64,000 nucleotides of DNA from Saprospiraceae bacterium. Its GTDB lineage: Bacteria > Bacteroidota > Bacteroidia > Chitinophagales > Saprospiraceae. Shown piece by piece: positions 39,268 through 48,862 of the stretch. Within the stretch, counting starts at the first letter, position 1. Each line of letters opens with the position of its first letter. Where the stretch lies: the NCBI GenBank assembly GCA_016717145.1, contig JADKGD010000025.1, positions 37,583 to 101,582 on the forward strand, given 5' to 3'. A program made the translations under genes and the position numbers. The notes under the pieces are model-generated. The model did not search any database, had not been told where the DNA came from, and saw nothing but the letters and a program-made list of their open reading frames with translations.

Positions 39268-39362
39268 TACAGATAAAATGTATAGCAGCTAACCAACCTT
39301 TTTGTAAAAAGAATGGTCTATATATATTATTGGTATTCATTTGCAGGCAAATTAAGTTGGAT

Positions 39363-39683
39363 ATGAAATCATTGCTTTTTTTAAGTTTGTTATCAATGTT
39401 ATGTTTAATACATTGTACCAGAGGTGTTTCGGATGATGAGACCTCAGATTGTTATAAAGATTTTTTAGAAAAATTTAAAGATCAAGAAAATGCCCAGCGA
39501 ATCGAAGAATACAAACTAAATAATGAGCGTGTATTTTATCTTGATGATGGTGCAACATATTATGATGGTATTTCATATTTTATTGATACAAAATGTGATA
39601 CCGTATGCAGTGTGGCGGGTGAAGGTTTAAATCCGCCTTGTTATGATGATTTGGAATTTGTATCATTGATATGGAAGAAGTAA
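39363..39683 (+). CDS. DUF6970-like lipoprotein, first of a tandem pair
   Basis: 106 aa from the Met before KSLLFLSLLSMLCLIHC, a lipoprotein signal with Cys as the acylation site. The mature part has four Cys and the pattern IEEYKLNNERVFYLDDGATYYDG, YFIDTKCDTVCSVAGEG, close to DUF6970 proteins (YxxxGxxVY ... Y....C..IC..GG). A start at 39330 would place an extra 11 residues before the signal and is unlikely. It shares about 40 percent of positions with the next gene by eye and ends with the same xxIWKK-type tail. Confidence 0.65.
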   Translation: MKSLLFLSLLSMLCLIHCTRGVSDDETSDCYKDFLEKFKDQENAQRIEEYKLNNERVFYLDDGATYYDGISYFIDTKCDTVCSVAGEGLNPPCYDDLEFVSLIWKK

Positions 39684-39718
39684 ATGAGTTTTTTTATGAA
39701 TAAAGATTTTATAAAGAT

Positions 39719-40039
39719 ATGAACACGCATATTAAATTAATTCAACTGATTTGTATTGTTTCTTTATGTTCATCTTGCAGCAAGGAATCAACTTCAAAAG
39801 ATGATTGCTACCTGAAGGCTTTTGAAGATTTTAAGGTAAAAAAAGTATCTGTTAAAATTGAAGCATACAAGTTGAATGGAGAAACGGTCTACTTCATGGA
39901 CGATGCTGCATATACATACGACGGGTACAGTTACTTCATCAATAAGTCATGTGACACAGTGTGTGTCAGAGGTGGCCTTAAGCCTGCTGAACCATGCCTG
40001 TCAACAGTCGTTTTTGAGGAATTGGTTTGGGAGAAATAA
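39719..40039 (+). CDS. DUF6970-like lipoprotein, second of a tandem pair
   Basis: 106 aa, same length as its neighbour. Lipobox SLCSSC follows a hydrophobic signal. Mature part: DDCYLKAFEDFK, VKIEAYKLNGETVYFMDDAAYTYDG, YFINKSCDTVCVRGGLKPAEPC and a final ELVWEK. The conserved Cys pattern suggests disulfides in the periplasm or at the cell surface. It lies 35 bp after its paralogue, so the two are one transcription unit born by duplication. Function unknown. Confidence 0.65.
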   Translation: MNTHIKLIQLICIVSLCSSCSKESTSKDDCYLKAFEDFKVKKVSVKIEAYKLNGETVYFMDDAAYTYDGYSYFINKSCDTVCVRGGLKPAEPCLSTVVFEELVWEK

Positions 40040-40106
40040 AAACCACTTATTTATAACTGCTGTGTGATATATATAAAAAGTGGATAAATAAATCATTGGT
40101 ATAATA

Positions 40107-40784
40107 TCAACTCGATAAAGTATCATTTTTAGCTGTTGTATCCTTGCTTTGCAATTCAGTTTTTGCCTTATCATCCCCGCTAAAAAAGCGTCTGTGAAAC
40201 AATAATATAGACGCTACACCTATGGTAATGGATGAATCGGCTATATTAAATACAGGTCGAAAAAATTCAAAAGGTTGTCCGCCCCATATAGGCAACCACT
40301 CAGGTAATGTAATGTTGAACAAAGGGAAATATAACATATCTACAACCTTGCCGGTAAGAAAGGAACCATATCCTCCCTCTGGTGGGAACATAGTAGCGAG
40401 TCCGCCATGAAAAAATGATTCTGAAAATATTAGTCCGTAAAACATGGAATCGATAATGTTGCCTATTGCTCCCGCAATGATCAGGCTGAAACTGATAATC
40501 AGACCCATTCTTTCATTATTTTTAAGCAACATGTTTAGGATGTAAAACAAGGCACCTACCATCAGGATTCTGAATATGCTAAGAATATATTTACCTGTCA
40601 GGCCACCGTAACTAATGCCAAATGCCATACCTTCATTTTCAACAAAATGAATTTTAGCCCAGCTCAATCCCAGTATATTAAAACCATCACCATACAAAAT
40701 ATGGGTTTTGATGTATATCTTAAGCACCTGATCTATGATCAGCACGGTCAGTATGGTCAACAAAATGGCTACCTTCTTATTCAC
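40107..40784 (-). CDS. lspA: Lipoprotein signal peptidase (signal peptidase II)
   Basis: 225 aa, four TM helices. It removes the signal peptide of diacylglyceryl-prolipoproteins. N-terminal LIIDQVLKIYIKTH, FVENEGMAFGI (NxGxAFG motif), and the two catalytic Asp in AGAIGNIIDSMFYG and VFNIADSSIT. It is longer than the E. coli enzyme (164 aa) because of an insert after the first Asp (MFPPEGGYGSFLTGKVVDMLYFPLF) and a charged tail, both usual in Bacteroidota. Convergent with the lipoprotein pair on its left. Confidence 0.93.
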   Translation of the reverse strand: MNKKVAILLTILTVLIIDQVLKIYIKTHILYGDGFNILGLSWAKIHFVENEGMAFGISYGGLTGKYILSIFRILMVGALFYILNMLLKNNERMGLIISFSLIIAGAIGNIIDSMFYGLIFSESFFHGGLATMFPPEGGYGSFLTGKVVDMLYFPLFNITLPEWLPIWGGQPFEFFRPVFNIADSSITIGVASILLFHRRFFSGDDKAKTELQSKDTTAKNDTLSS

Positions 40785-40953
40785 ACAATTAATTTTAAAG
40801 TTGCAAAAATAGTATAAAATACCACTTATGAAACCGGATTTTGTTTAAAATGTAATGATAACGACTTATTTTTAATAAAACTCTCTGTACATATCGTTAA
40901 GGTCTTCAAAAAAGTATAATTTTATACCTTCAAAATAAACATAATTTTATCAA

Positions 40954-42712
40954 ATGATACCACGTACGCTAGTTATATTTTTTTGTTTTCTCTTTTAAAG
41001 TGTCATCTCAAAACGAGGACTATCATAAGATAGATAAAAGTTTACTGACACGATTTGATAACGTTGATATTGCAGAGTATGTTATTTTAATGAAGACCAG
41101 AAAAGTCTTTGATGCAGCATTGCCGGGTAAAACAAAAAGCGAAAAAGCACATTACGTGTATACTTCATTAGTAAGTATGGCCACAAAAACACAAAAACCG
41201 ATCATAGAATATTTAAAAAATAACAATATTCCACATCAATCATTTTATGTCACAAATGCCATTAAGGTTTCATCCGGTATAGATGTATTACAATATTTGG
41301 CATCTAGAACAGATATAGAAAAGATACTTGACAATGCTTCTTTTAGAGTGGATGATTATACTGTTGAGCGGAATATTCCAGCAAGCCGTAGTGTGGAACC
41401 TGAGTGGGGCATCAGGATGATCAAGGCAGACAGTGTATGGCAGGTGGGTTACAGAGGCCAGGGTGTCGTCATCGCAGGTCAGGATACAGGGTATGATTGG
41501 TCTGTGAGCCCCCTAAAAAATAAATACAGAGGTACAATAGACAGTACAACGACCGACCATAATTATAATTGGCATGATGCTATTGTAAAAAACAATCCTA
41601 CTTTTCCGGATAGTGTGCTTAACCCTTGTGGCTATACATTACAGCAGCCCTGTGATGATTTGGATCACGGCACACATACTATGGGAACAATGGTCGGTGA
41701 AGATGCAGACAATAGTATAGGTGTTTCGCCGGACTCCAGGTGGATGGGTTGTCGTAATATGGATCGTGGTTGGGGTCAGTTATCTACCTATATAGAATGT
41801 TTTGAGTGGTTTTTGGCACCCTATGATTTGGATGGTAAAAATGCAAGCCCTGACAAAGCCCCGCATGTGATAAATAATTCATGGTATTGTTCTTCTCAAG
41901 AAGGTTGTAACTTATCGAATTGGATCGTTTTTAAGGAAGTTATTTATAACCTTAAGGCTTCAGGTGTCGTTGTAGTAGTTTCTGCGGGTAATAGTGGTGG
42001 GGCAGGATGTGGAAGTGTCAGTGGACCACCTGCGATATTCGAACCTTCCTTTTCTATTGGCGCAACAAATGATCAGGATTTAATTGCTGGTTTCAGTAGT
42101 AGAGGTCCGGTCACCGTTGATAGTAGTTTTATTCTTAAACCCAACGTTTCTGCTCCGGGTGTAAATGTACGATCGGTCATCAGAGGAGGCATTTTTGCAA
42201 ATTATAATGGCACCAGTATGGCAGGTCCGCATGTGGCCGGCCTTGTAGGGCTTATTATCTCGGCTAATCCGGACTTGGCTGGCCAGGTTGATATCATTGA
42301 AGACATAATAGAAGCTACAGCAATGCCAATTGAGTCAAGCCAGGATTGTGGAGATTTCCCGGGATCTACAATTCCTAACGCTGCTTATGGTTATGGTAGG
42401 ATTGATGCATTGGCTGCTGTAAAGATGGCACGTAAATTTATATCCGGAACAAATCAGCATGGATCTGATCAAAGCCTACACGTCTTTCCTAATCCTGTAG
42501 AAGACCTTATTACTTTTAAGGTAACTGAAGGAAATAGCACTTTAAATCAAATCATCATTTTTGATACAAATGGTAAAATTTTGAAACAATCTTTCGAACA
42601 AAATGACCATATTTTGAGTACTATGGATGTACATTCATTACCCGACGGAATTTATTTTTATGAAGTTAAAAATAGACATCACACCTGGAATGGAAAATTT
42701 GTAAAAATGTAA
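40954..42712 (+). CDS. Secreted subtilisin-like S8 protease with T9SS sorting domain
   Basis: About 585 codons. Signal peptide from ATG 40954, MIPRTLVIFF, continuing VFSFKVSSQ in the next frame; one T too many in the T7 run at 40978-40984 explains the break, and 41000 offers only a GTG. A propeptide-like region (residues 20-135) precedes the catalytic domain: Asp in AGQDTGYDW, His in DLDHGTHTMGT, oxyanion Asn in SAGNSGGAG, Ser in NGTSMAGPHVAGL. The layout resembles bacillopeptidase F. The C-terminal 80 residues (LHVFPNPVEDLITFKV ... LPDGIYFYEVKN ... KFVKM) are a type A T9SS sorting domain, so the enzyme is exported and tethered outside the cell. Confidence 0.9.
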
Positions 42713-42753
42713 AAGAAACCTAAAAATGACAATAGTTATTTGAAACGCTTTTC

Positions 42754-43257
42754 ATGTTACTAAATAAACGAATTCAATTAACGTTATTTTTGCAAAAACA
42801 GGATGCGCTTATAATTGAAGAAATACGTAAGAAGTATAATACAGAGCAGTTTCGATGCATACAAAGCCATATCACTTTATGTAGAGAAAGTGAATTACAA
42901 AATATTGACAAACTAATTCAACACTTAAAAATATCTGATCTCAAAACCATTACAGTGGAGCTTGGGCAAGCTGTAAGATTTGCGGATGGGAAAGGGGTTT
43001 TTATTCCCGGCAAAGGTAAAAATGAAGCTTTCCGTGATTTGAGGAAGTTCATTCTGGCAGATAATTTTAATGAGACACTTGAATTTCAACCACATATTAC
43101 ATTAATACATCCAAGAAATGGAACATGTACAGACCGCATTTTTGATTTCATCAGACAATATAATTTTCCGTCCTCCTTGTCATTCGATAATATCAGCCTG
43201 ATTGAGGAGCAACAAGATGGCTTATGGCAGGTATTGGATGTTATTGAGTTGAAATGA
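42754..43257 (+). CDS. 2'-5' RNA ligase-like 2H phosphoesterase
   Basis: 167 aa. Two HxT motifs define the family: SHITLCRE near residue 40 and PHITLIHPRN near 120, with the pseudo-twofold layout of 2H phosphoesterases. Characterised members open 2',3'-cyclic phosphates or join 2'-5' RNA ends; the physiological role in bacteria is unclear. Clean frame and a start (ATG 42754) that fits the family. It lies between the protease and the propeller gene, all co-directional, with 41 and 74 bp gaps. Confidence 0.85.
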   Translation: MLLNKRIQLTLFLQKQDALIIEEIRKKYNTEQFRCIQSHITLCRESELQNIDKLIQHLKISDLKTITVELGQAVRFADGKGVFIPGKGKNEAFRDLRKFILADNFNETLEFQPHITLIHPRNGTCTDRIFDFIRQYNFPSSLSFDNISLIEEQQDGLWQVLDVIELK

Positions 43258-43331
43258 TTTTTTTTCGTCATTATTTGTCTATCAAAACCTTTTAAATTAC
43301 TTTGCACCTCATTCATAAAAACAAGCATGCT

Positions 43332-46300
43332 ATGTTAAAATATATCGCTTTCATTTTTTTATTGTCAAATGTCTGTTCGCTTTACGGACAATTCAAGTCT
43401 GAAGATTTCAAAGCTATGAAGTTTAGAAATATCGGGCCTGCAGGCATGAGTGGTAGGGTCACTGCAATAGATGTGGATTTGAGCAATCCAAATAAAATAT
43501 TTGTTGGTTCTGCCTCAGGTGGTGTTTGGTTGTCTGAAAACGGAGGTACCAGTTGGTCACCTGTATTTGACGAACAGTCAAGCTTGTCAATTGGGGCTAT
43601 TGAAATCAATCAAAAGAATCCTTCAGAAATATGGGTTGGCACCGGAGAAGGAAATCCGCGTAACTCAATGAATACAGGCAATGGCATATACAAATCGCTT
43701 GATGGGGGAAAGACATGGACGAATATGGGACTTGAAAATACTAAAACCATTCATAGAATAATAGTGCACAGGGATAATCCGGACATCGTATACGCAGCTT
43801 CTTTAGGTACACCTTGGGGCGCAAATGTAGATAGGGGAGTATTCAGAACAACAGATGGAGGAAAAACGTGGAAAAAAATTCTTTATGTCAATGACTTGAC
43901 CGGAGCTGCCGACATGATTACAGATCCTAGCAATCCCAATAAACTAATTGTAGCCATGTGGGAGCATAAGCGGGATCCCTGGTTTTTTAATTCAGGTGGC
44001 AAAGGTTCTGGTTTGCATGTTACTTATGATGGTGGTGATACATGGAAAAAAATGACAAGTGAGGATGGCTTACCAAAAGGAGATTTGGGTCGCATGGGAC
44101 TGGCGATTGCAGCAGGAAAACCTAATATCATTTATGCTTTAATCGAAGCCAAAGAGAATGGTTTGTATAAATCTATTGATGGTGGAAAAAAATGGTCGCT
44201 GGTATCCACAAAAAATATCGGTGACAGACCTTTTTATTATTCTGAATTGTATGTCGATCCAAAAAATGAAAATAGGATTTATAATGTATTTACCTATATT
44301 ACGCTAAGCGAAGATGGTGGAAAAACATTCAGGAATATTGCGGATTATGGCAATGATGTGCATCCGGATCATCATGCTTTTTGGATTCATCCCAATGATA
44401 CAAATTATTTGATTGACGGCAATGACGGAGGTTTGAATATATCCCGCGATGGTGGTGCTAATTGGTATTTTGTTGGAAATATTCCGATAGGTCAATTTTA
44501 CCATGTAAACGTAGATAATGACTTTCCGTACAATGTATATGGAGGCATGCAGGACACTGGTTCTTGGGTAGGGCCTTCAGCAGTACTTAAAAGAGGTGGA
44601 ATCAGAAATAGTGATTTTCAGGAATTGTATTTTGGTGATGGTTTTGATGTGGTACCATTCAGAAAAGACTCGAGGTATGGTTATGCCATGTCCCAAGGAG
44701 GTAATTTAGGTTTTTACGATCGGGAAACAGGAAAAACCAGATTTATCCAACCAAATCATCCGGAGCAGGAAACAAAGCTTAGATTTAATTGGAATGCAGG
44801 CATAGCTCAAGATCCATTTAAGGATTGTGGTGTTTATTTTGGTAGTCAATATTTGCATTATTCTGATGATTGTGGAGAATCATGGATCATTAAATCCCCC
44901 GACTTAACAACCAATGATAGCATCAAACAAAAAGCAGATAAAAGTGGTGGCCTCACCATGGATGCCACTAATGCCGAAAACCATACCACTATTTTAACTG
45001 TAGCACCGAGTTCACTCAATAAAGATGTCATTTGGGTGGGCACCGATGATGGCAATGTTCAACTTACAAAAGATGGAGGTAAAACATGGAATAATTTTAA
45101 TAAATCACTTAAAGGATTGCCTCCGGGCAGTTGGATACCTCAGATCCAGACATCTGAACACGTCGAAGGCGAAGCATGGGTTGTGTCCAATAATTACAGA
45201 AGGAATGATTATACACCCTACACATATCATACAACAGATTTTGGTAAAAACTGGAAGCGAATAGCTGATGAATCTCAAATTAAAGGTTTTGTCCTTAGTG
45301 TTATACAGGATCATAAAGAACCAAATTTAATGTTTTTAGGTACAGATGCCGGACTTTACATTTCATTTGACAAAGGTCAGAAATGGCATCATTGGACTAA
45401 GGGATTTCCACAAGTTCAGGTTATTGATATGAAGATTCATCAAGTTGAAGATGATCTTGTGATTGGAACTTTTGGCAGGGCTTTTTGGATACTTGATGAT
45501 CTCAATCCATTGCGGGAAATTGCTTCCAATGGCGAATCATTGCTTGGCCTTGATTTTGATGTTATGAAGACATCAGCAGCCTATTTAGTGAGTTACAGAT
45601 CGTATGATGGTGTCAGGTTCTGTGGACAGGCAGAGTTCAAGGGAGATAACAGATCATACGACAGAATAGCTTTTAATGTGTGGAAAAAGCCAAAGGAAAA
45701 AGCTAAAGATGATGACAAAACAATCGATTTAAAAAAGGAAAACGATGATAAAAAAGAAAATGATAAAAAAGACGGTGGCGATAAAGGTGCTAAAGCAAAA
45801 ATAAGCATATATAATCAACAGGATAGTCTCATAAGAAATTATCAAAGAAAGGTCGAGGATGGGCTAAACAAGCTATCCTGGGGTCTTGAAACAAATGGAA
45901 TAAGATATCCATCCAGAAATGAAGTCAAAGATGATGATGACCTTCCGGGAGGCGATGATGTGATGCCGGGAACATATAAGGCCGTTATTACTTATGAAAA
46001 TAAAAAGATTCTGTTTTAGTGGACGTACGTATGGACCCCAGATCTAAAATGACCCTGGCAGACTTAAAGGCTATTCAACTTGTTAAGGACGAACACCAGT
46101 CATTGGTTAAAGATGCCAAAAAGGCTTTTGATAAAATAGGCGATGCCCGTAAAGCAATCACAATAGTTGAAAAATTGCTTGAAAATCAAACTGATACCAT
46201 CAAAAAAGACTTTAAAAAAGTGCATAAAAAAACTTAATGCAACACTTGATAGTTTGACAACTCTTTTTATTGGACCCGAAAACGTAAAAGGAATTCAACG

Positions 46301-46514
46301 CAATCCTGATGAACTCAACAGCGTACTTTATGATGCCAGAAACTATATAGAATCATCCTGGACTAAACCTCAGCAAAATGCTATGGTTGCTCTGGAGAAA
46401 GCAAAAATAAGGACAAATATTGTTGTCAAGGCTGTGTATGATTTTATGAATGTTCCATGGAGTGCCTATCAAGCTAAAGCAAAGAACCTTGAAGTTAAGA
46501 TTTTTAAAGAATAG
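43332..46514 (+). CDS. Large secreted sortilin/VPS10-type beta-propeller protein, frameshifted at 3' end
   Basis: About 1,060 codons. A signal peptide (YIAFIFLLSNVCSLYG) is followed by about ten BNR/sortilin repeats of the form G(x)WxSxDGGxTW: VWLSENGGTSW, IYKSLDGGKTW, VFRTTDGGKTW, LHVTYDGGDTW, LYKSIDGGKKW, ISRDGGANW, VQLTKDGGKTW. These make a large propeller like those of VPS10/glycosyl-hydrolase-like proteins of Bacteroidota. A Lys/Asp-rich linker (45690-45790) and a helical C-terminus follow. Frame breaks at about 46005 (one G missing from aaaaaggatt) and 46225 (A7 for A6). Extracellular binding is likely; the ligand is unknown. Confidence 0.85.
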
Positions 46515-46523
46515 TCTTAATTT

Positions 46524-46905
46524 GGGTCTGCTGAAAAAGTCATCTGTTATATTTGGATATTTTTTTTAGAGTAGTTCGTTCAAAAAACAGCAATAGAGAA
46601 TGAAGCAGCAAAAGTGCGTCTATTGCCAAATTTCTACAAAATCTATGAAAAAAGTAGAAATGGCAATAGAAAAAGCATTTTGCAGCGAGAATGAACGGTG
46701 CTCCGCAATTGCCTTTTTTTGAACTAGATTTTTTTTGGTTACTTTTTTGGGCAATGCAAAAAAGTAACTGCTGCCCGCACAGGGCAAAAGATTAGCTAAT
46801 GTGCACGGATTTTTAAATATATCGAGAAAATCTCGTGCACCTTATTCTTACGATTTTTATATATAAAATTGTAACTCAATAATTTATGATACCGTCAGCA
46901 GACCC
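46524..46905. repeat. Structured interspersed repeat, copy B, with terminal inverted repeats
   Basis: 382 bp bounded by gggtctgctga (46524-46534) and its reverse complement (46895-46905). Inside, in order: tctattgcca/tggcaataga (46619/46661), extended by tttctac/gtagaaa; gttactttttt/aaaaaagtaac (46738/46758); tgccc/gggca (46772/46782); and gtgcacg/cgtgcac (about 46801-46840). gttcaaaaaa at the left and tttttttgaac at 46716 pair around the first hairpin. It shares five blocks with copy A near 28.5 kb. No ORF. The right end abuts the rsmG stop codon. The shape is that of a MITE or other non-autonomous element. Confidence 0.8.
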
Positions 46906-46908
46906 TAT

Positions 46909-47532
46909 TTAACCCTGAACATAAAATACATACTTCTCTTCAAAGTAATGTTCGTTAAAATAAGTTGGAATATGTATGATTTCTTTGTACTCAAATTTTG
47001 GGATAAGTTTGATTTCTTCACTCATATTGCCTTTCAGGGCTATTAGTCCGTTGGGATACATATTGGTTTGCGTTTTTGACAGCACCTTGCGACTCCACGG
47101 CAGTAACTGGTCAATTTTGGCAACGGCTCTAGTCACCACAAAATCAAATTTTTCTTTCATTTCTTCGACCCTTATGGTTTGAGTGTTTACATTTGAAAGT
47201 TCAAGAGCTTCTGCGACTGCCTGGACAACAGTAATTTTTTTACGTATGCTATCCACCAGTGTAAAGTTGCATTCCGGAAAAAGTATAGCGAGTGGAATAC
47301 CAGGAAATCCGCCACCTGTACCTAAATCAATAATTTTTGTCCCTGGTTTGAATTGGATAAATTTTGCAATGGCAAGTGAATGAAGCACATGATGAAGATA
47401 CAAATTGTCAATGTCCTTGCGTGATATAACATTGATTTTGGCGTTCCACTCTTCGTACAGCGGTTTTAGCATGTCAAATTGTGATGTTTGATGCTCTGAT
47501 AGTTTTGGGAAATAATTATGAATAAGTTTCAA
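46909..47532 (-). CDS. rsmG: 16S rRNA (guanine527-N7)-methyltransferase
   Basis: 207 aa. Methylates G527 of 16S rRNA; loss gives low-level streptomycin resistance in other bacteria. WNAKINVISRKD at the N-terminus, the SAM loop IIDLGTGGGFPGIPLAI, FTLVDSIRKKI, and VTRAVAKIDQLLPW are all conserved. Clean frame and normal length. Its stop codon is immediately next to the right end of the repeat element, so the element inserted at, but not in, the gene. Confidence 0.95.
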   Translation of the reverse strand: MKLIHNYFPKLSEHQTSQFDMLKPLYEEWNAKINVISRKDIDNLYLHHVLHSLAIAKFIQFKPGTKIIDLGTGGGFPGIPLAILFPECNFTLVDSIRKKITVVQAVAEALELSNVNTQTIRVEEMKEKFDFVVTRAVAKIDQLLPWSRKVLSKTQTNMYPNGLIALKGNMSEEIKLIPKFEYKEIIHIPTYFNEHYFEEKYVFYVQG

Positions 47533-47624
47533 ATAGTAAATGTTTAATCAAGCCCAAAGGTAATTAAATTCGTACTATCAAATATTTTTAATTTGGCATT
47601 GATAGGTAAATCAAACTTAGCAAG

Positions 47625-47632
47625 TATCTTTG
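47625..47632 (+). promoter_or_regulatory. TAnnTTTG element right at the DUF4105 gene start
   Basis: TATCTTTG ends only 4 bases before the ATG at 47637. If it is a working -7 element the mRNA would begin at or near the start codon. There is no -33 TTTG at the normal spacing, so this may be chance. Confidence 0.3.
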
Positions 47633-47636
47633 GAAT

Positions 47637-48821
47637 ATGAAATCAAAGATTAAACTCATTCTGGTATTATTGGCAGCTACTTTAGCAGGTAACGCTCAAA
47701 ACAGATTGTCAGATGTGACCATTTCAATATTAACCTGTGCTCCCGGAAATGATATTTACACCATATACGGACATAATGCTATTCGTATAGCTGACAAGCT
47801 GAATCAAACAGATATTGTCTATAACTACGGGACATTTGATTTTGAAACTCCTGGATTTGTTGTTAAATTTATGCGAGGCAAACTTCCATATCTTTTAACT
47901 GCCGTCGATTTTGACATGTTTCTCAGAGAATACCAATATTTTGAACGTGGGGTGTCTGAACAGATTTTGAATCTCGACGATATGCAGAAACGGAAGATAA
48001 TAGAAGCTTTGGCTATAAATATGCTGCCTGAAAACATAGCCTATAAATATGACTTTTTTATGGACAACTGTGCAACAAGACTGCGTGATATGGTAGTCAA
48101 TAATGCTTCAAATGTTTCATTGGCGCAAAATAAATCTTCCGGCAAAACTTTTCGCCAAATCATAAAAGAGTATCAGCAAAAGATGCCTTGGATAAATTTC
48201 GGAATAGATTTGATTATCGGTGCTAAGGCGGATAAAATAACCACTTACGCAGAAGAAACATTTATACCTGACTATCTTGCCAATGCCTTGGATAAAATGT
48301 TTTTAAATAACAAAGTTGAGTCAAAACTTGTAAATAGAAAAGGGAATATAATTTCATTTGAGGTAAAGCCGCCATCGAATCCGTGGCTTAATTTTTTCCT
48401 TTCACCACTGTTTTTTTTCATCATTTTATTATTGCTTGAAATTAATCTATTATTTAGATGTTTAAGGGGACACAATAATGTTTGGATAAAAAGATATGAT
48501 ATAGCTTGGTGCTTTTTATTAGGTTTTGCAAGTTTGTTAATGATTTTTATGTGGTTTGGAACAGACCACATACCTACAAAAGACAACTGGAATTTACTAT
48601 GGGCAAATCCCCTAATACCTCTTTGGTGGATTATAAAAGACAAACAATACAAAATAGTAAAAGTCCTGAGTTATCTTATTTTGGTTTTCCTGATCATTTC
48701 CATCGTGAATGCCATACCTGGACTTCGTTTCCTTCCTCAATATTTCCACCCCATTGTAGGTATCATCGCAATCATAATATTGATCAAAGGATGGAGGAAG
48801 AGTCAGATACAAATGGCTTAA
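47637..48821 (+). CDS. DUF4105 domain membrane protein
   Basis: 394 aa. A signal peptide (LILVLLAATLAGNAQ) precedes the DUF4105 domain: LTCAPGNDIYTIYGHNAIRI, YNYGTFDFETPGF, MRGKLPYLL, YKYDFFMDNCATRLRD. The H and C residues resemble those of NlpC/P60-related lipoprotein-processing families, but the activity is not established. The C-terminal third has about five TM helices from residue 255 onward. Common in Bacteroidota as a single gene. It diverges from rsmG across about 100 bp. Confidence 0.88.
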   Translation: MKSKIKLILVLLAATLAGNAQNRLSDVTISILTCAPGNDIYTIYGHNAIRIADKLNQTDIVYNYGTFDFETPGFVVKFMRGKLPYLLTAVDFDMFLREYQYFERGVSEQILNLDDMQKRKIIEALAINMLPENIAYKYDFFMDNCATRLRDMVVNNASNVSLAQNKSSGKTFRQIIKEYQQKMPWINFGIDLIIGAKADKITTYAEETFIPDYLANALDKMFLNNKVESKLVNRKGNIISFEVKPPSNPWLNFFLSPLFFFIILLLLEINLLFRCLRGHNNVWIKRYDIAWCFLLGFASLLMIFMWFGTDHIPTKDNWNLLWANPLIPLWWIIKDKQYKIVKVLSYLILVFLIISIVNAIPGLRFLPQYFHPIVGIIAIIILIKGWRKSQIQMA

Positions 48822-48862
48822 TGGTATGCTACCATGACTTTATATTTTAATCATTTTATACA

